Of a stretch of DNA of 64,000 nt, positions 17,187 through 24,785 are shown one piece after another. The stretch is taken from contig CANRBC010000012.1 of NCBI GenBank assembly GCA_947628755.1, positions 1 to 64,000 of the forward strand. Direction: 5' to 3'. Under the pieces are notes generated by a model that saw only the letters and a program-made list of their open reading frames with translations, had not been told where the DNA came from and did not search any database. Within the stretch, counting starts at the first letter, position 1. Every line of letters begins with the position of its first letter. The translations under genes were made by a program, and so were the position numbers. This DNA is from an uncultured Clostridia bacterium (GTDB lineage Bacteria > Bacillota > Clostridia > Lachnospirales > CAG-274).

Positions 17187-17942
17187 ATGAAGAAATTAGT
17201 TCTCGTATGCACAACAATCGCAACAATGGCACTGGCTGCAGCCACTGTAAATGCAGCTGACTTAAGAAGCACAATAGCAGCAGGCGTTGACGCTTGCGAA
17301 ACAGCAATAGACCTTTCAGCTCTCAATGTAACGGCTGACGAGGCAATGGATACTTACTTCGACCTTATGAACACAGACCCCGATTTCTTCTGTGTAGACG
17401 AAAGCGTATCAGTAACAACTAAGGGCGCTCAGGCAGTAGCTCTTAACGTAACCTACGACGGAAGCAAGAGCGATATAGAAAGACGCCGCGCAGAAATGGA
17501 CGCAGCAGTTGCAAAGATTGCAGCAGCAGCAAGCGCAGGCGCAACTAACCTTGACAAGGCAAAGGCAGTACACGATTATTTAATCAACTCAACTGAATAT
17601 GACCACTCTTTAGCAATGACTACAAGCTACGACCTTCTTGTAAACGGCAAGAGCGTATGCAACGGCTATTCATTAAGCTACAAGATGGTAATGGATAAGC
17701 TGGGTATCCCCTGCGAGCTTGTAACAAGCGCAGCAATGAATCACCAGTGGAATGCAGTACAGATTGACGGTACTTGGTACAACGTTGACGTAACATGGGA
17801 TGAGAACTACACAGAAAGCATGGATTCTTTAAGCTATGACAACTTCTTAAAGAGCGATTCTTTCTTCAACCTTATGGGACACAACGGCGGCGCAGCTGCA
17901 GTACAGTGCACAGACAGCAAGTACGATATGGGTATTGCTTAA
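17187..17942 (+). CDS. Secreted transglutaminase-like protein under c-di-GMP control
   Basis: A 251-residue exported protein: signal peptide of about 23 residues (cut after VNA), then a transglutaminase-core domain with Cys158 (KSVCNGYSLSY), His186 (NHQWNAV) and Asp201 (NVDVTWDE). There is no C-terminal membrane helix or cell-wall motif, so it is probably released. The ATG at 17187 has GGAGGTGG upstream. Codon use is strongly biased (Ala mostly GCA, many AAC, TTC and GAC), unlike the neighbours and typical of high expression. The c-di-GMP-I riboswitch and terminator upstream imply expression tied to the motile/sessile switch. The domain is related to the one at 14565. Confidence 0.88.
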   Translation: MKKLVLVCTTIATMALAAATVNAADLRSTIAAGVDACETAIDLSALNVTADEAMDTYFDLMNTDPDFFCVDESVSVTTKGAQAVALNVTYDGSKSDIERRRAEMDAAVAKIAAAASAGATNLDKAKAVHDYLINSTEYDHSLAMTTSYDLLVNGKSVCNGYSLSYKMVMDKLGIPCELVTSAAMNHQWNAVQIDGTWYNVDVTWDENYTESMDSLSYDNFLKSDSFFNLMGHNGGAAAVQCTDSKYDMGIA

Positions 17943-18015
17943 TAGATAAGAAAAAAAGATAAAAGATTTTATACAGAAAAGAAAATTTCCCCTAAATAAC
18001 TTCCCAAGACAAAAA

Positions 18016-18054
18016 GCTGTCGCGTTATGAAAAATCGTAACGCGACAGTTTTTA
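18016..18054 (+). terminator. Repeat-family terminator hairpin, copy A
   Basis: 14-bp stem (18017-18030 / 18035-18048, CTGTCGCGTTATGA with TCGTAACGCGACAG, one G-T pair), AAAA loop, then TTTTTAT, downstream of the gene at 17187. The arm resembles five other hairpins in this window. Confidence 0.85.
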
Positions 18055-18066
18055 TTTGATTTGTGG

Positions 18067-18370
18067 ATGAATTTTTGTTTATCGTAATAGAGATTTTTTT
18101 GTTTTAAAACGACCTTTCCATTATGAAAGGACGGTTTACCTCTCCACCGCTAAAGCGGTCCCCCTCCCCTGATAGGGGAGGTTGAAGGCATTGGTTCCCT
18201 TAAGCTTTCTTAAAGTCTTTATTCAACATTATTCAAACGCTTGAAAAACCATAACGTAAAGCTCCCCTTCGTAAGGGGAGCTGTCAGCCCACGTCAGTAA
18301 GCCTAATTAAAAACAACTGTGAACGGGGCTGACTGAGAGGTCGACCTTATTAACCTAAACAAAAATTCAT
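18067..18370. mobile_element. MITE-like intergenic element, copy A (304 bp)
   Basis: Bounded by perfect 15-bp inverted repeats ATGAATTTTTGTTTA (18067-18081) and its complement (18356-18370). Inside are palindromes such as CTCCCCT-gat-AGGGGAG (18171-18181) and GCTCCCCTTCGTAAGGGGAGC (18261-18281), then GGGGCTGACTGAGAGGTCGA. It contains no coding frame. It fills most of the 17943-18401 gap between a terminator hairpin and the metY end. Confidence 0.75.
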
Positions 18371-18401
18371 ACTCTAAACAAAACAGCGCCTATATATCCC
18401 A

Positions 18402-19670
18402 TCATATTTTATCCAGAGCTTGTTGAATATCGGCTATAATATCCTCGACATTTTCTATACCTACGGACATTCTTATAAGCTCAGGCTTAACGCCGCACTC
18501 TACAAGCTGTTCGTCGGTAAGCTGTCTGTGAGTTGAGGAGGCAGGGTGCAGAACGCTTGTCCTTGCGTCTGCAACATGGCAAACTATTTTTGCCAGCTTA
18601 AGGCTATCCATAAGCTTTGCGGAGGCATCTCTGCCGCCCTTAGGTCCGAAGGCGATAACGCCGCTGCAGCCCTTTGGCAGATATTTCATAGCCAAAGCAT
18701 GGTCGGGACTTGATTTAAGTCCGGGATAGCTTACCCATGCTATTTTATCGTTGTTTTCAAGATATTCCGCTACTTTAAGGGCATTTGCGGAATGTCTTTC
18801 CATTCTGAGGTGAAGTGTTTCAAGTCCCAGATTCAGAAGAAAACAGTTCATGGGAGCAGGCGTGCAGCCAAGATCTCTCATAAGCTGTACTCTTGCCTTT
18901 ACGATATAGGCAGATTTTCCGAATGCCTCTGTATAGACAATACCGTGGTAGGATTCGTCGGGAGTTGTAAGCTCCTCAAATTTACCGCTTGCCTTCCAGT
19001 CGAAATTACCGCTGTCCACTATAACTCCGCCAAGAGAAACGGCGTGACCGTCCATATATTTGGAGGTAGAGTGTATAACTATATCTGCGCCGAAGTCAAT
19101 AGGGTTGCAGAGATAGGGAGTAGGGAATGTATTGTCTATAATAAGGGGTATGCTGTGTTCGTGAGCAGCCTTGGCGAATTTTTCTATATCCAGCACACGC
19201 AGAGCGGGATTGGCAAGGGTCTCGCCGAAGATTATCCTTGTGTTGTCCTTTATTTCCTTTTCCAGCTCTTCGGGAGAAATATCCGGGTCTACAAATGTTA
19301 CGTCTATGCCGAATTTCTTAAGAGTAACTGAAAGCAGATTGTATGTGCCTCCGTATATGGCGGTAGAGCTTACGATATGGTCTCCCGCATGGCATATATT
19401 CATAATGGCGATAAGTGAGGCTGACTGTCCCGCTGCAGTGAGCATAGCGCCTACGCCGCCCTCAAGGTCGGCAATTTTCTTTTCAACAGCGTCTGCAGTA
19501 GGGTTGGCAAGACGCGTGTAGAAAAAGCCGTCCTCCTTAAGGTCGAAAAGGTCGCCCATTTCCTGGGCTGACGAATATTTATAGGTGGTGCTCTGAACTA
19601 TAGGCACAACTCTTGGCTCGCCGTTTTTTGGCTCATAGCCGGACTGAACGCATTTAGTTTCGATTTTCAT
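18402..19670 (-). CDS. metY: O-acetylhomoserine sulfhydrylase (MetY-type)
   Basis: A 422-residue PLP enzyme of the Cys/Met metabolism family. MetY joins O-acetylhomoserine and sulfide to form homocysteine. The PLP lysine is in HSTSKYMDGH, the substrate tyrosine in TYKYSSAQEM, and the cofactor-phosphate loop in TAAGQSASLIAI. The C-terminal SVGIENVEDIIADI is typical of the family. The start MKIETK at 19670 has GGAGG upstream. A clean promoter lies at 19701-19729. No SAM riboswitch (S-box) or T-box was seen in the leader, unlike many Firmicutes methionine genes. Confidence 0.93.
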   Translation of the reverse strand: MKIETKCVQSGYEPKNGEPRVVPIVQSTTYKYSSAQEMGDLFDLKEDGFFYTRLANPTADAVEKKIADLEGGVGAMLTAAGQSASLIAIMNICHAGDHIVSSTAIYGGTYNLLSVTLKKFGIDVTFVDPDISPEELEKEIKDNTRIIFGETLANPALRVLDIEKFAKAAHEHSIPLIIDNTFPTPYLCNPIDFGADIVIHSTSKYMDGHAVSLGGVIVDSGNFDWKASGKFEELTTPDESYHGIVYTEAFGKSAYIVKARVQLMRDLGCTPAPMNCFLLNLGLETLHLRMERHSANALKVAEYLENNDKIAWVSYPGLKSSPDHALAMKYLPKGCSGVIAFGPKGGRDASAKLMDSLKLAKIVCHVADARTSVLHPASSTHRQLTDEQLVECGVKPELIRMSVGIENVEDIIADIQQALDKI

Positions 19671-19700
19671 ATTTATACCTCCGTATTGATTAATAAAAAA

Positions 19701-19729
19701 ATAATACCACAATACGCCTGTATTTTCAA
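19701..19729 (-). promoter_or_regulatory. Promoter of metY
   Basis: On the minus strand, TTGAAA (19724-19729), 17-base spacer, TATTAT (19701-19706), 31 bases before the ATG. Confidence 0.75.
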
Positions 19730-19807
19730 TTAAATTTTTGTTAAACCCCGTCGCAATTTTTTATTTTGTAGTCAATATAGGTAAATTCGGCAAAAATCGT
19801 ATGCTGT

Positions 19808-20959
19808 TTAATATCCGAAAATTTCTTGGGCTTTTTTCATTTTTTTGATTATCTCAACGCCAAAAGGACAGTTTTTCTCACAGCGACCGCATTCTATACA
19901 CTCTCCTCCGTGGTGTTCGAGAAGCTTGTAGTGGTCTGCGACGGTTTCGGGTACGCCTCCCTGCGCCAACGAAAGATTAAGGTATTTGTTGACGTCGGCA
20001 ATATTTATGCCCATAGTACACGGGGCGCAATGACCGCAGTACATACAGTTGCCGTGGAATTTGAATTTATCCATTTTTGAAAGCACAAGGGAATAATCCC
20101 TTTCCTCCGCGGAAGCAGTGTAATAGCCTGTGAGTTTTTCCATTTCCTCTGTGGAATGGCAGCCTGCCATTACGGAAACAACACCGGGTCTTGTAAGGCA
20201 GTATTCTATACATTGATATTCATTAAATGCAACGCCAAAGGGCGAAAGCTCGGCGCTAAGCATATCTCCTCCGCCAAATGTCTTCATAACGTCTATGGCG
20301 ATACCCTCTCTTTCGCAGTATTCATAGAGCTTTGTCCTGTGCGGGTCGGCGTTTACGAAGCCCTTCTTGTAGTTTTCGGGCTCAAATAAATCGTCTACAT
20401 TTTCTCCCGGCGGCATCATATCATAAGCGGCGTTTACAGAGAACATAAGCACGTCTATAAGTCCTGTTTCCACAGCCTTAAGAGCTACGACAGGATTATG
20501 TGAGCTCATGCCGAGCGCCCTTATAGCGCCCTTTTGCTTAAGGCTCTCACAGTATTTAATAAAATCTCCGCCGAAAATTTTATTAAAGTCCTCCATACCG
20601 TCTACATAGTGTATCATACCTATATCCAGATAGTCCGTACCCAGTCGCTTAAGCTGGTCTTCAAAGGCAAGCCTTGCCTTGCTTATATTTCTTGTTCTGA
20701 GATACTGACCGTTTTCCCAAGCAGAGCCTATATGTCCCTGCAGAACTATATTATGTCTTCTGCCCTTTATGGCAGCGCCGAAATTACTTCTGAATACAGG
20801 GTCTGATGTGTACATATCTATAAAATTAATTCCCAAGTCAAAGGCTTTGTCCGTCATGGCTATGTACCCCGCCTTGCTTTTTCCAAGAAAGCCCTCGCAG
20901 CCTAAGGCTATTTCACTTACGTTTATATTTTCGCATCTTTTGATTTGTCTGTATTTCAT
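19808..20959 (-). CDS. Aldo/keto reductase with C-terminal 4Fe-4S domain
   Basis: A 383-residue protein: aldo/keto reductase barrel (about 1-300) joined to a ferredoxin-like tail. The tail has CMYCGHCAPC and CIECGRCEKNC, enough cysteines for one or two 4Fe-4S clusters. The barrel keeps NFIDMYTSD and GMIHYVDG, but the position where classical enzymes have the catalytic lysine reads VLQGHIGS, so ordinary NADPH-dependent hydride transfer is doubtful. This fused family is common in anaerobes and the substrate is unknown. AAAGGAG precedes the ATG. It lies downstream of a terminator, so it is not cotranscribed with the gene at 21212. Confidence 0.85.
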   Translation of the reverse strand: MKYRQIKRCENINVSEIALGCEGFLGKSKAGYIAMTDKAFDLGINFIDMYTSDPVFRSNFGAAIKGRRHNIVLQGHIGSAWENGQYLRTRNISKARLAFEDQLKRLGTDYLDIGMIHYVDGMEDFNKIFGGDFIKYCESLKQKGAIRALGMSSHNPVVALKAVETGLIDVLMFSVNAAYDMMPPGENVDDLFEPENYKKGFVNADPHRTKLYEYCEREGIAIDVMKTFGGGDMLSAELSPFGVAFNEYQCIEYCLTRPGVVSVMAGCHSTEEMEKLTGYYTASAEERDYSLVLSKMDKFKFHGNCMYCGHCAPCTMGINIADVNKYLNLSLAQGGVPETVADHYKLLEHHGGECIECGRCEKNCPFGVEIIKKMKKAQEIFGY

Positions 20960-21106
20960 ATTGATTACTCCTTTCCTTATATTAATATAATAAAACTTAA
21001 AGTCGGCTTTAAGTCAAATAAATTATTGACTAAATAAACGGATATGATAAAATTCAATCAAGACAGTAAAATATAACCTAATATAATATTGAATAAAAAC
21101 AGAAAA

Positions 21107-21140
21107 GCAACCCCGATTTATTCATTTAAAAAGGGGTTGC
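21107..21140 (-). terminator. Terminator downstream of the YetA-like gene
   Basis: Perfect 8-bp stem GCAACCCC/GGGGTTGC (21107-21114, 21133-21140). On the minus strand it is followed by TTTTCTGTTTTT. It lies 72 bases past the stop of the gene at 21212. Confidence 0.75.
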
Positions 21141-21165
21141 AGCATTGAATTATATTTTTGTCAGT

Positions 21166-21205
21166 TGTTTATCGACCTTTCCGCCGCCTTTAGGCGGTGG
21201 AAGAA
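21166..21205. repeat. Short fragment of the intergenic repeat family
   Basis: TTGTTTATCGACCTTTCCGC followed by a CCGCC-tttaGGCGG stem and GGAAG matches the ends of the elements at 18067 and 33595 with the middle deleted. It abuts the 3' end of the gene at 21212. Confidence 0.6.
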
Positions 21206-21211
21206 TTAATT

Positions 21212-23404
21212 TTATAATAGTCCCAGTTCTGCGGCGTACTTATAGTAAAGAGTAACAGGTATCATCATCTGAGCAAAGCTCTTTGTACCCATGCCGCCCT
21301 GTATAAGAGAGCCTTCCGCTATTCTCTTGGAGTAGTTTACTCCGGCAGGCTTAAATGAAATAACATATCTGAGTGTAGGAAGACCGTATTTAATGTACTT
21401 CTTGTCTCCTGTCAGTTCGTATGCTATGGACAGAGCCTCCAGTATAAGAGGATTGTTTCCAAAGCGCTTAAGAGAGGGCAGCTCCTTGTAGTAGAAAAGT
21501 CCGTTGTCAAGCCTTGCATTGTCGCACAAATCGTCTACGGCATGGAGTATCATTCTCTTTATTTCGTCATTTGGACGCACTCTGTAATATCTCATAAGAC
21601 TGCCTACGGCAACCGAAATCATAAATACAACTCTTATTACGGTATTGTCCGTATAGGGTGAGAGCCACAGTCCGTAGCGCTCCTCCCATTCCTTGAAGTG
21701 ACCGACTATCCAGTCGCACTTTTCAAGCCATTTCTCATCATTGGTTTCTATATACAGAGCCGTAAGGCTTCTGAGCGCCCAGCCCGTTTCTCTTGCGTTG
21801 GCGTCGCCTGCTCTGTTGAACATAGGCGTTTCCAGAAGTCGGAGTATGTTTTCGCCTATGCCTATGGCAGTATCAAGACCGTCTTTATCTCCACTGAGAT
21901 GATAGTAGTCCAGAAGTCCCTCTACCCATTCATGGGAGCATACTATGTTTTTAGCTCCTATGTGATCCCAGGTATGCTCATACTGACCACCCATTATAAG
22001 AGGGTCTTTGCTGTAATGGCACACATCCACATCTATCCAATGCTTTGCCGTTACAAGCACATAGTCCAGAAAACGCCTTATTCCCGTGCGTGCATACTGC
22101 AGTGCGCAGGCGTGAGGAAAATCGTATTCGTTATTTGTCCAAACGAGCTTTCCCTTGCCTCTGCCCTGATTGGTATAGCCCATATCCGGCGAATCTCCCC
22201 AGTACATCATGCCATAGGCTCTTGAGTGGTCGTCCGCCTTGGCTGAAATATACATTTCCATATCGTAATTCTTGTTTTTAACAAACAAATCGGGGAACAC
22301 TCCCGCCTTTTCAAACACATCGGGAGATACGGCAGGTTTGTCGGGCATCTGATATATTATTGTCTTGTTGTTTATGCTCTGAAGCTCCTCGTCGGAGGAG
22401 TGCAAATAAAAAAGCACCTTCTGTTCTCTTGCCATACCGCTGAATACAGTTACATCTCCCATATCCTTTGGCACAAGCATTATTTCACAGCTTGTATTTT
22501 GCACCTTCACAGCCTTGGGAAAATTCTGCTGCGCTTGATATACACAGGCGCAAAGTCCCATTTCCTCGTCGGTATAGTCCCCGAAAAATGTGCCGTAGAA
22601 TACCTCTGAATTATGCTCGTTGGATTCCAGAAGAAGCATTTTGGCATCAACGTATTTATAGGCGATTCCTCCGTCCTCGTTTATATCAAAGGAGGTCTTG
22701 TAGTTGGAATAAGCGGCTGCTGCTCTTGTCCTTCCCTTTGCCTCCTTGCGGCTCTCCATTATAAGACTGTCTATTTCAAGGTCACAGTCCGTATCGTTTA
22801 TTATTCTGTAACCCAGCTCAAGTGCTGACTTATTCCTGAAAACCGTTATGTTCAGCTCAAATGAAAATTTCCTTTTACTGCCGAGAGTGTGATGACCTTT
22901 GCCCTTTAGCACAAGGCAGAGAGGACTGCTCTCTGCTGTCTCCCAGCCTTCCGTAATAGTACCGTAGGTATTGCCCTCCTTGTCCTTAAGAATGGGAGCG
23001 TTTATAAGGGAGGTATATTTTTTCCCTTTGTATTCTATGTATTCAAATATACTGCTGCTGCCCGTTGAGAGACAAAGCCTCATTTCACCGTTGTCTATAA
23101 TATTGTTTTCAAAGGTTATACCTTTTTCAAAAACATAGCTTTCGCTGCTGTCCGTATCCAGATAGTATTCTGCGCCCTTGTTGGCAGGAATATCGGCTTC
23201 AAATCGTGTAAAAAGCCATTTTATGCTGCCGTCCTCCCATGATCCCGTAGCTCTTGAAGCGCTTGGTACTGTATTTTTGCGGTTATCACGTACCGCTACT
23301 TTTCCGACGTCATAAAGCTCTCCCTTTGGCATGGGTATACCTATATAGCAGTTTTCCGCATTTCTGTCCGTAGAATATATTTTTTCAAAATCCAGCTTTA
23401 TCAT
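21212..23404 (-). CDS. YetA / exo-rhamnogalacturonan-lyase-like protein (RIFT-barrel plus alpha/alpha toroid)
   Basis: A 730-residue protein without a signal peptide. Its layout fits the PcRGLX/YetA family as I recall it: an N-terminal RIFT-barrel domain (about 10-85, GIPMPKGEL, SWEDGSIKWLF), a central beta-sandwich (about 90-400) and a C-terminal alpha/alpha toroid (about 420-730, WTNNEYDFPHACALQYARTG, GGQYEHTWDHIG). Relatives act on rhamnose-containing pectic or gum sugars. Histidine and tyrosine clusters in the toroid could be catalytic, but that is inference. AGGAGGA precedes the ATG at 23404. It is divergent from an AraC regulator that probably controls it. A role as an intracellular lyase on imported oligosaccharides is likely but unproven. 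Confidence 0.7.
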   Translation of the reverse strand: MIKLDFEKIYSTDRNAENCYIGIPMPKGELYDVGKVAVRDNRKNTVPSASRATGSWEDGSIKWLFTRFEADIPANKGAEYYLDTDSSESYVFEKGITFENNIIDNGEMRLCLSTGSSSIFEYIEYKGKKYTSLINAPILKDKEGNTYGTITEGWETAESSPLCLVLKGKGHHTLGSKRKFSFELNITVFRNKSALELGYRIINDTDCDLEIDSLIMESRKEAKGRTRAAAAYSNYKTSFDINEDGGIAYKYVDAKMLLLESNEHNSEVFYGTFFGDYTDEEMGLCACVYQAQQNFPKAVKVQNTSCEIMLVPKDMGDVTVFSGMAREQKVLFYLHSSDEELQSINNKTIIYQMPDKPAVSPDVFEKAGVFPDLFVKNKNYDMEMYISAKADDHSRAYGMMYWGDSPDMGYTNQGRGKGKLVWTNNEYDFPHACALQYARTGIRRFLDYVLVTAKHWIDVDVCHYSKDPLIMGGQYEHTWDHIGAKNIVCSHEWVEGLLDYYHLSGDKDGLDTAIGIGENILRLLETPMFNRAGDANARETGWALRSLTALYIETNDEKWLEKCDWIVGHFKEWEERYGLWLSPYTDNTVIRVVFMISVAVGSLMRYYRVRPNDEIKRMILHAVDDLCDNARLDNGLFYYKELPSLKRFGNNPLILEALSIAYELTGDKKYIKYGLPTLRYVISFKPAGVNYSKRIAEGSLIQGGMGTKSFAQMMIPVTLYYKYAAELGLL

Positions 23405-23446
23405 AATAATTTCCTCCTGACAATACAATAACGCAAAAAATATGTA

Positions 23447-23475
23447 TTTACCTTAAAAAGATTATGTGTTATAAT
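23447..23475 (+). promoter_or_regulatory. Probable promoter of the AraC-family gene
   Basis: TTTACC (23447-23452), 17-base spacer, consensus TATAAT (23470-23475). The -35 is weak, so an activator may be needed. Confidence 0.55.
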
Positions 23476-23518
23476 GATTTTACAGATATTTTGCAGGGTT
23501 TTATCATGAGGTGATATT

Positions 23519-24352
23519 GTGGAGAGAATGTCATATAAGGAAATAGAAGTAAATACAAGTAAGCAGGGCAAGTATTACAAAATGCCCAATGCGCATTTTC
23601 ACAACGTCTACGAGATATATTATCTTATAGCAGGCACGAGAAAATTTTTTATCGACAGTGAAATTTACAACATTTCAAAGGGTACTCTTGTGCTTCTGGA
23701 GAGAAATATAATGCACAAGACCGAGTACAGCTCCGACAAGCTGGGAGAACGTACCTATGTGCTTTTTAATGAGAAATACTACAACAATATTGTAGAGTCC
23801 TTTGGCTCGGAGGCTGTGGACAACTGCTTTAAAAGAAAGGTATTCCCTATACCGCGCCATAGGAGAGGCTATGTGGAGGGCATACTGCGTCAGCTTGAAA
23901 ACGAATACAAAAGCGACGACGAGTATTCGGAAAGGCTTATGGAAATATATATACAGGAGCTTTTTATTTTCCTTATACGCTATGACAAGAGTATGGGAGA
24001 AAACGACGCGCATATACTCAGCAGCGGTGACGAAATAATACAAAGCGCCGCCCGTTATATTACCGAAAATTACAACAAAAATCTTTCCCTTTCCGATGTG
24101 GCGGACTTTGTGGGAATGAGCAGCACATATTTTTCAAAGAAATTCAAGGAGGTAACAGGCTTCGGTTTTAAGGAATACATACTCAATATCCGTATGAAAA
24201 AGGCTTGTTCACTACTTTTGGAAACAAAGCTCTCCATTACGGATATAGCCTACGAAACAGGCTTTAACGACAGCAATTATTTCGGTGACGTGTTCAGAAG
24301 AATAAAGGGCATATCTCCTCTGAAATACAGAAAAAACAGGGAATATATATGA
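23519..24352 (+). CDS. AraC-family transcriptional regulator
   Basis: A 277-residue regulator: an N-terminal cupin-type sensing domain (about 1-150, with NAHFHNVYEIYYLIAG) and a C-terminal double helix-turn-helix (about 180-275, with LSLSDVADFVGMSSTYFSKK and ITDIAYETGFNDSNYFGDVF). It would bind a sugar or glycoside and act on the divergent gene at 23404 and perhaps itself. The start is GTG at 23519, with GAGGTGA four bases upstream; an ATG at 23528 is possible, with 13-base spacing. The intergenic region is only 114 bases, so one operator could serve both genes. Confidence 0.9.
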   Translation: MERMSYKEIEVNTSKQGKYYKMPNAHFHNVYEIYYLIAGTRKFFIDSEIYNISKGTLVLLERNIMHKTEYSSDKLGERTYVLFNEKYYNNIVESFGSEAVDNCFKRKVFPIPRHRRGYVEGILRQLENEYKSDDEYSERLMEIYIQELFIFLIRYDKSMGENDAHILSSGDEIIQSAARYITENYNKNLSLSDVADFVGMSSTYFSKKFKEVTGFGFKEYILNIRMKKACSLLLETKLSITDIAYETGFNDSNYFGDVFRRIKGISPLKYRKNREYI

Positions 24353-24401
24353 ACTGCTTTGAATTATTAACTTTACGGACTTAAAAACTTTATTTTTATT
24401 C

Positions 24402-24430
24402 TTGACAATCAAGAGCATATCTGTTAAAAT
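24402..24430 (+). promoter_or_regulatory. Promoter of the leuA T-box transcript
   Basis: TTGACA (24402-24407), 17-base spacer, TAAAAT (24425-24430). Transcription would start near 24437, at the T-box 5' end. Confidence 0.85.
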
Positions 24431-24439
24431 ATCATCTAT

Positions 24440-24720
24440 CAATAAGGTAACACTGTGATAAGGAGCAGTAAGTCAGAAAGGACTTTCAGAGAGCCGTCGG
24501 TAGGTGCAAGACGGTATTCCAATCTGTCCGAACTCGCCTTTGAGTGGTCGTGCTGAAAACAACAAGTAGGTGCGGACGGAGGCTCACCGATAGAGGAGCA
24601 GGGTATCGGCATATTTTATATGCTCTGTACCTGATAAAGTGCATTAATTTTTATTAATGAATTAGAGTGGTACCACGGAGCTTGTATCTTCGTCTCTTAC
24701 AGGGACGAAGATTTTTTTAT
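24440..24720 (+). ncRNA. T-box leader, leucine specifier (CUC)
   Basis: This fills the 24353-24785 gap. Stem I features (AGTAAG, GGTAGGTGCAAGACGG) lead to GAACTCGCC, where CTC at 24533-24535 is the probable leucine specifier codon. The T-box core AGAGTGGTACCACGG has TGGT at 24668-24671, which pairs with the ACCA end of tRNA-Leu. The terminator ATCTTCGTC/GACGAAGAT (24686-24694, 24704-24712) is followed by seven T. By the established mechanism, uncharged tRNA-Leu stabilises the antiterminator and lets leuA be read. Confidence 0.95.
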
Positions 24721-24785
24721 TGCACAGAGGATAAGCAAAGCTCCTATTGATAAAAAAAGTCAGAATTTGAAAGGAGAAAAACAAA

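Noticed and set aside
19671..19800. SAM riboswitch upstream of metY
   Set aside because: No S-box core (such as CTTATCNAGAG) and the leader is only about 25 bases from the inferred start site.
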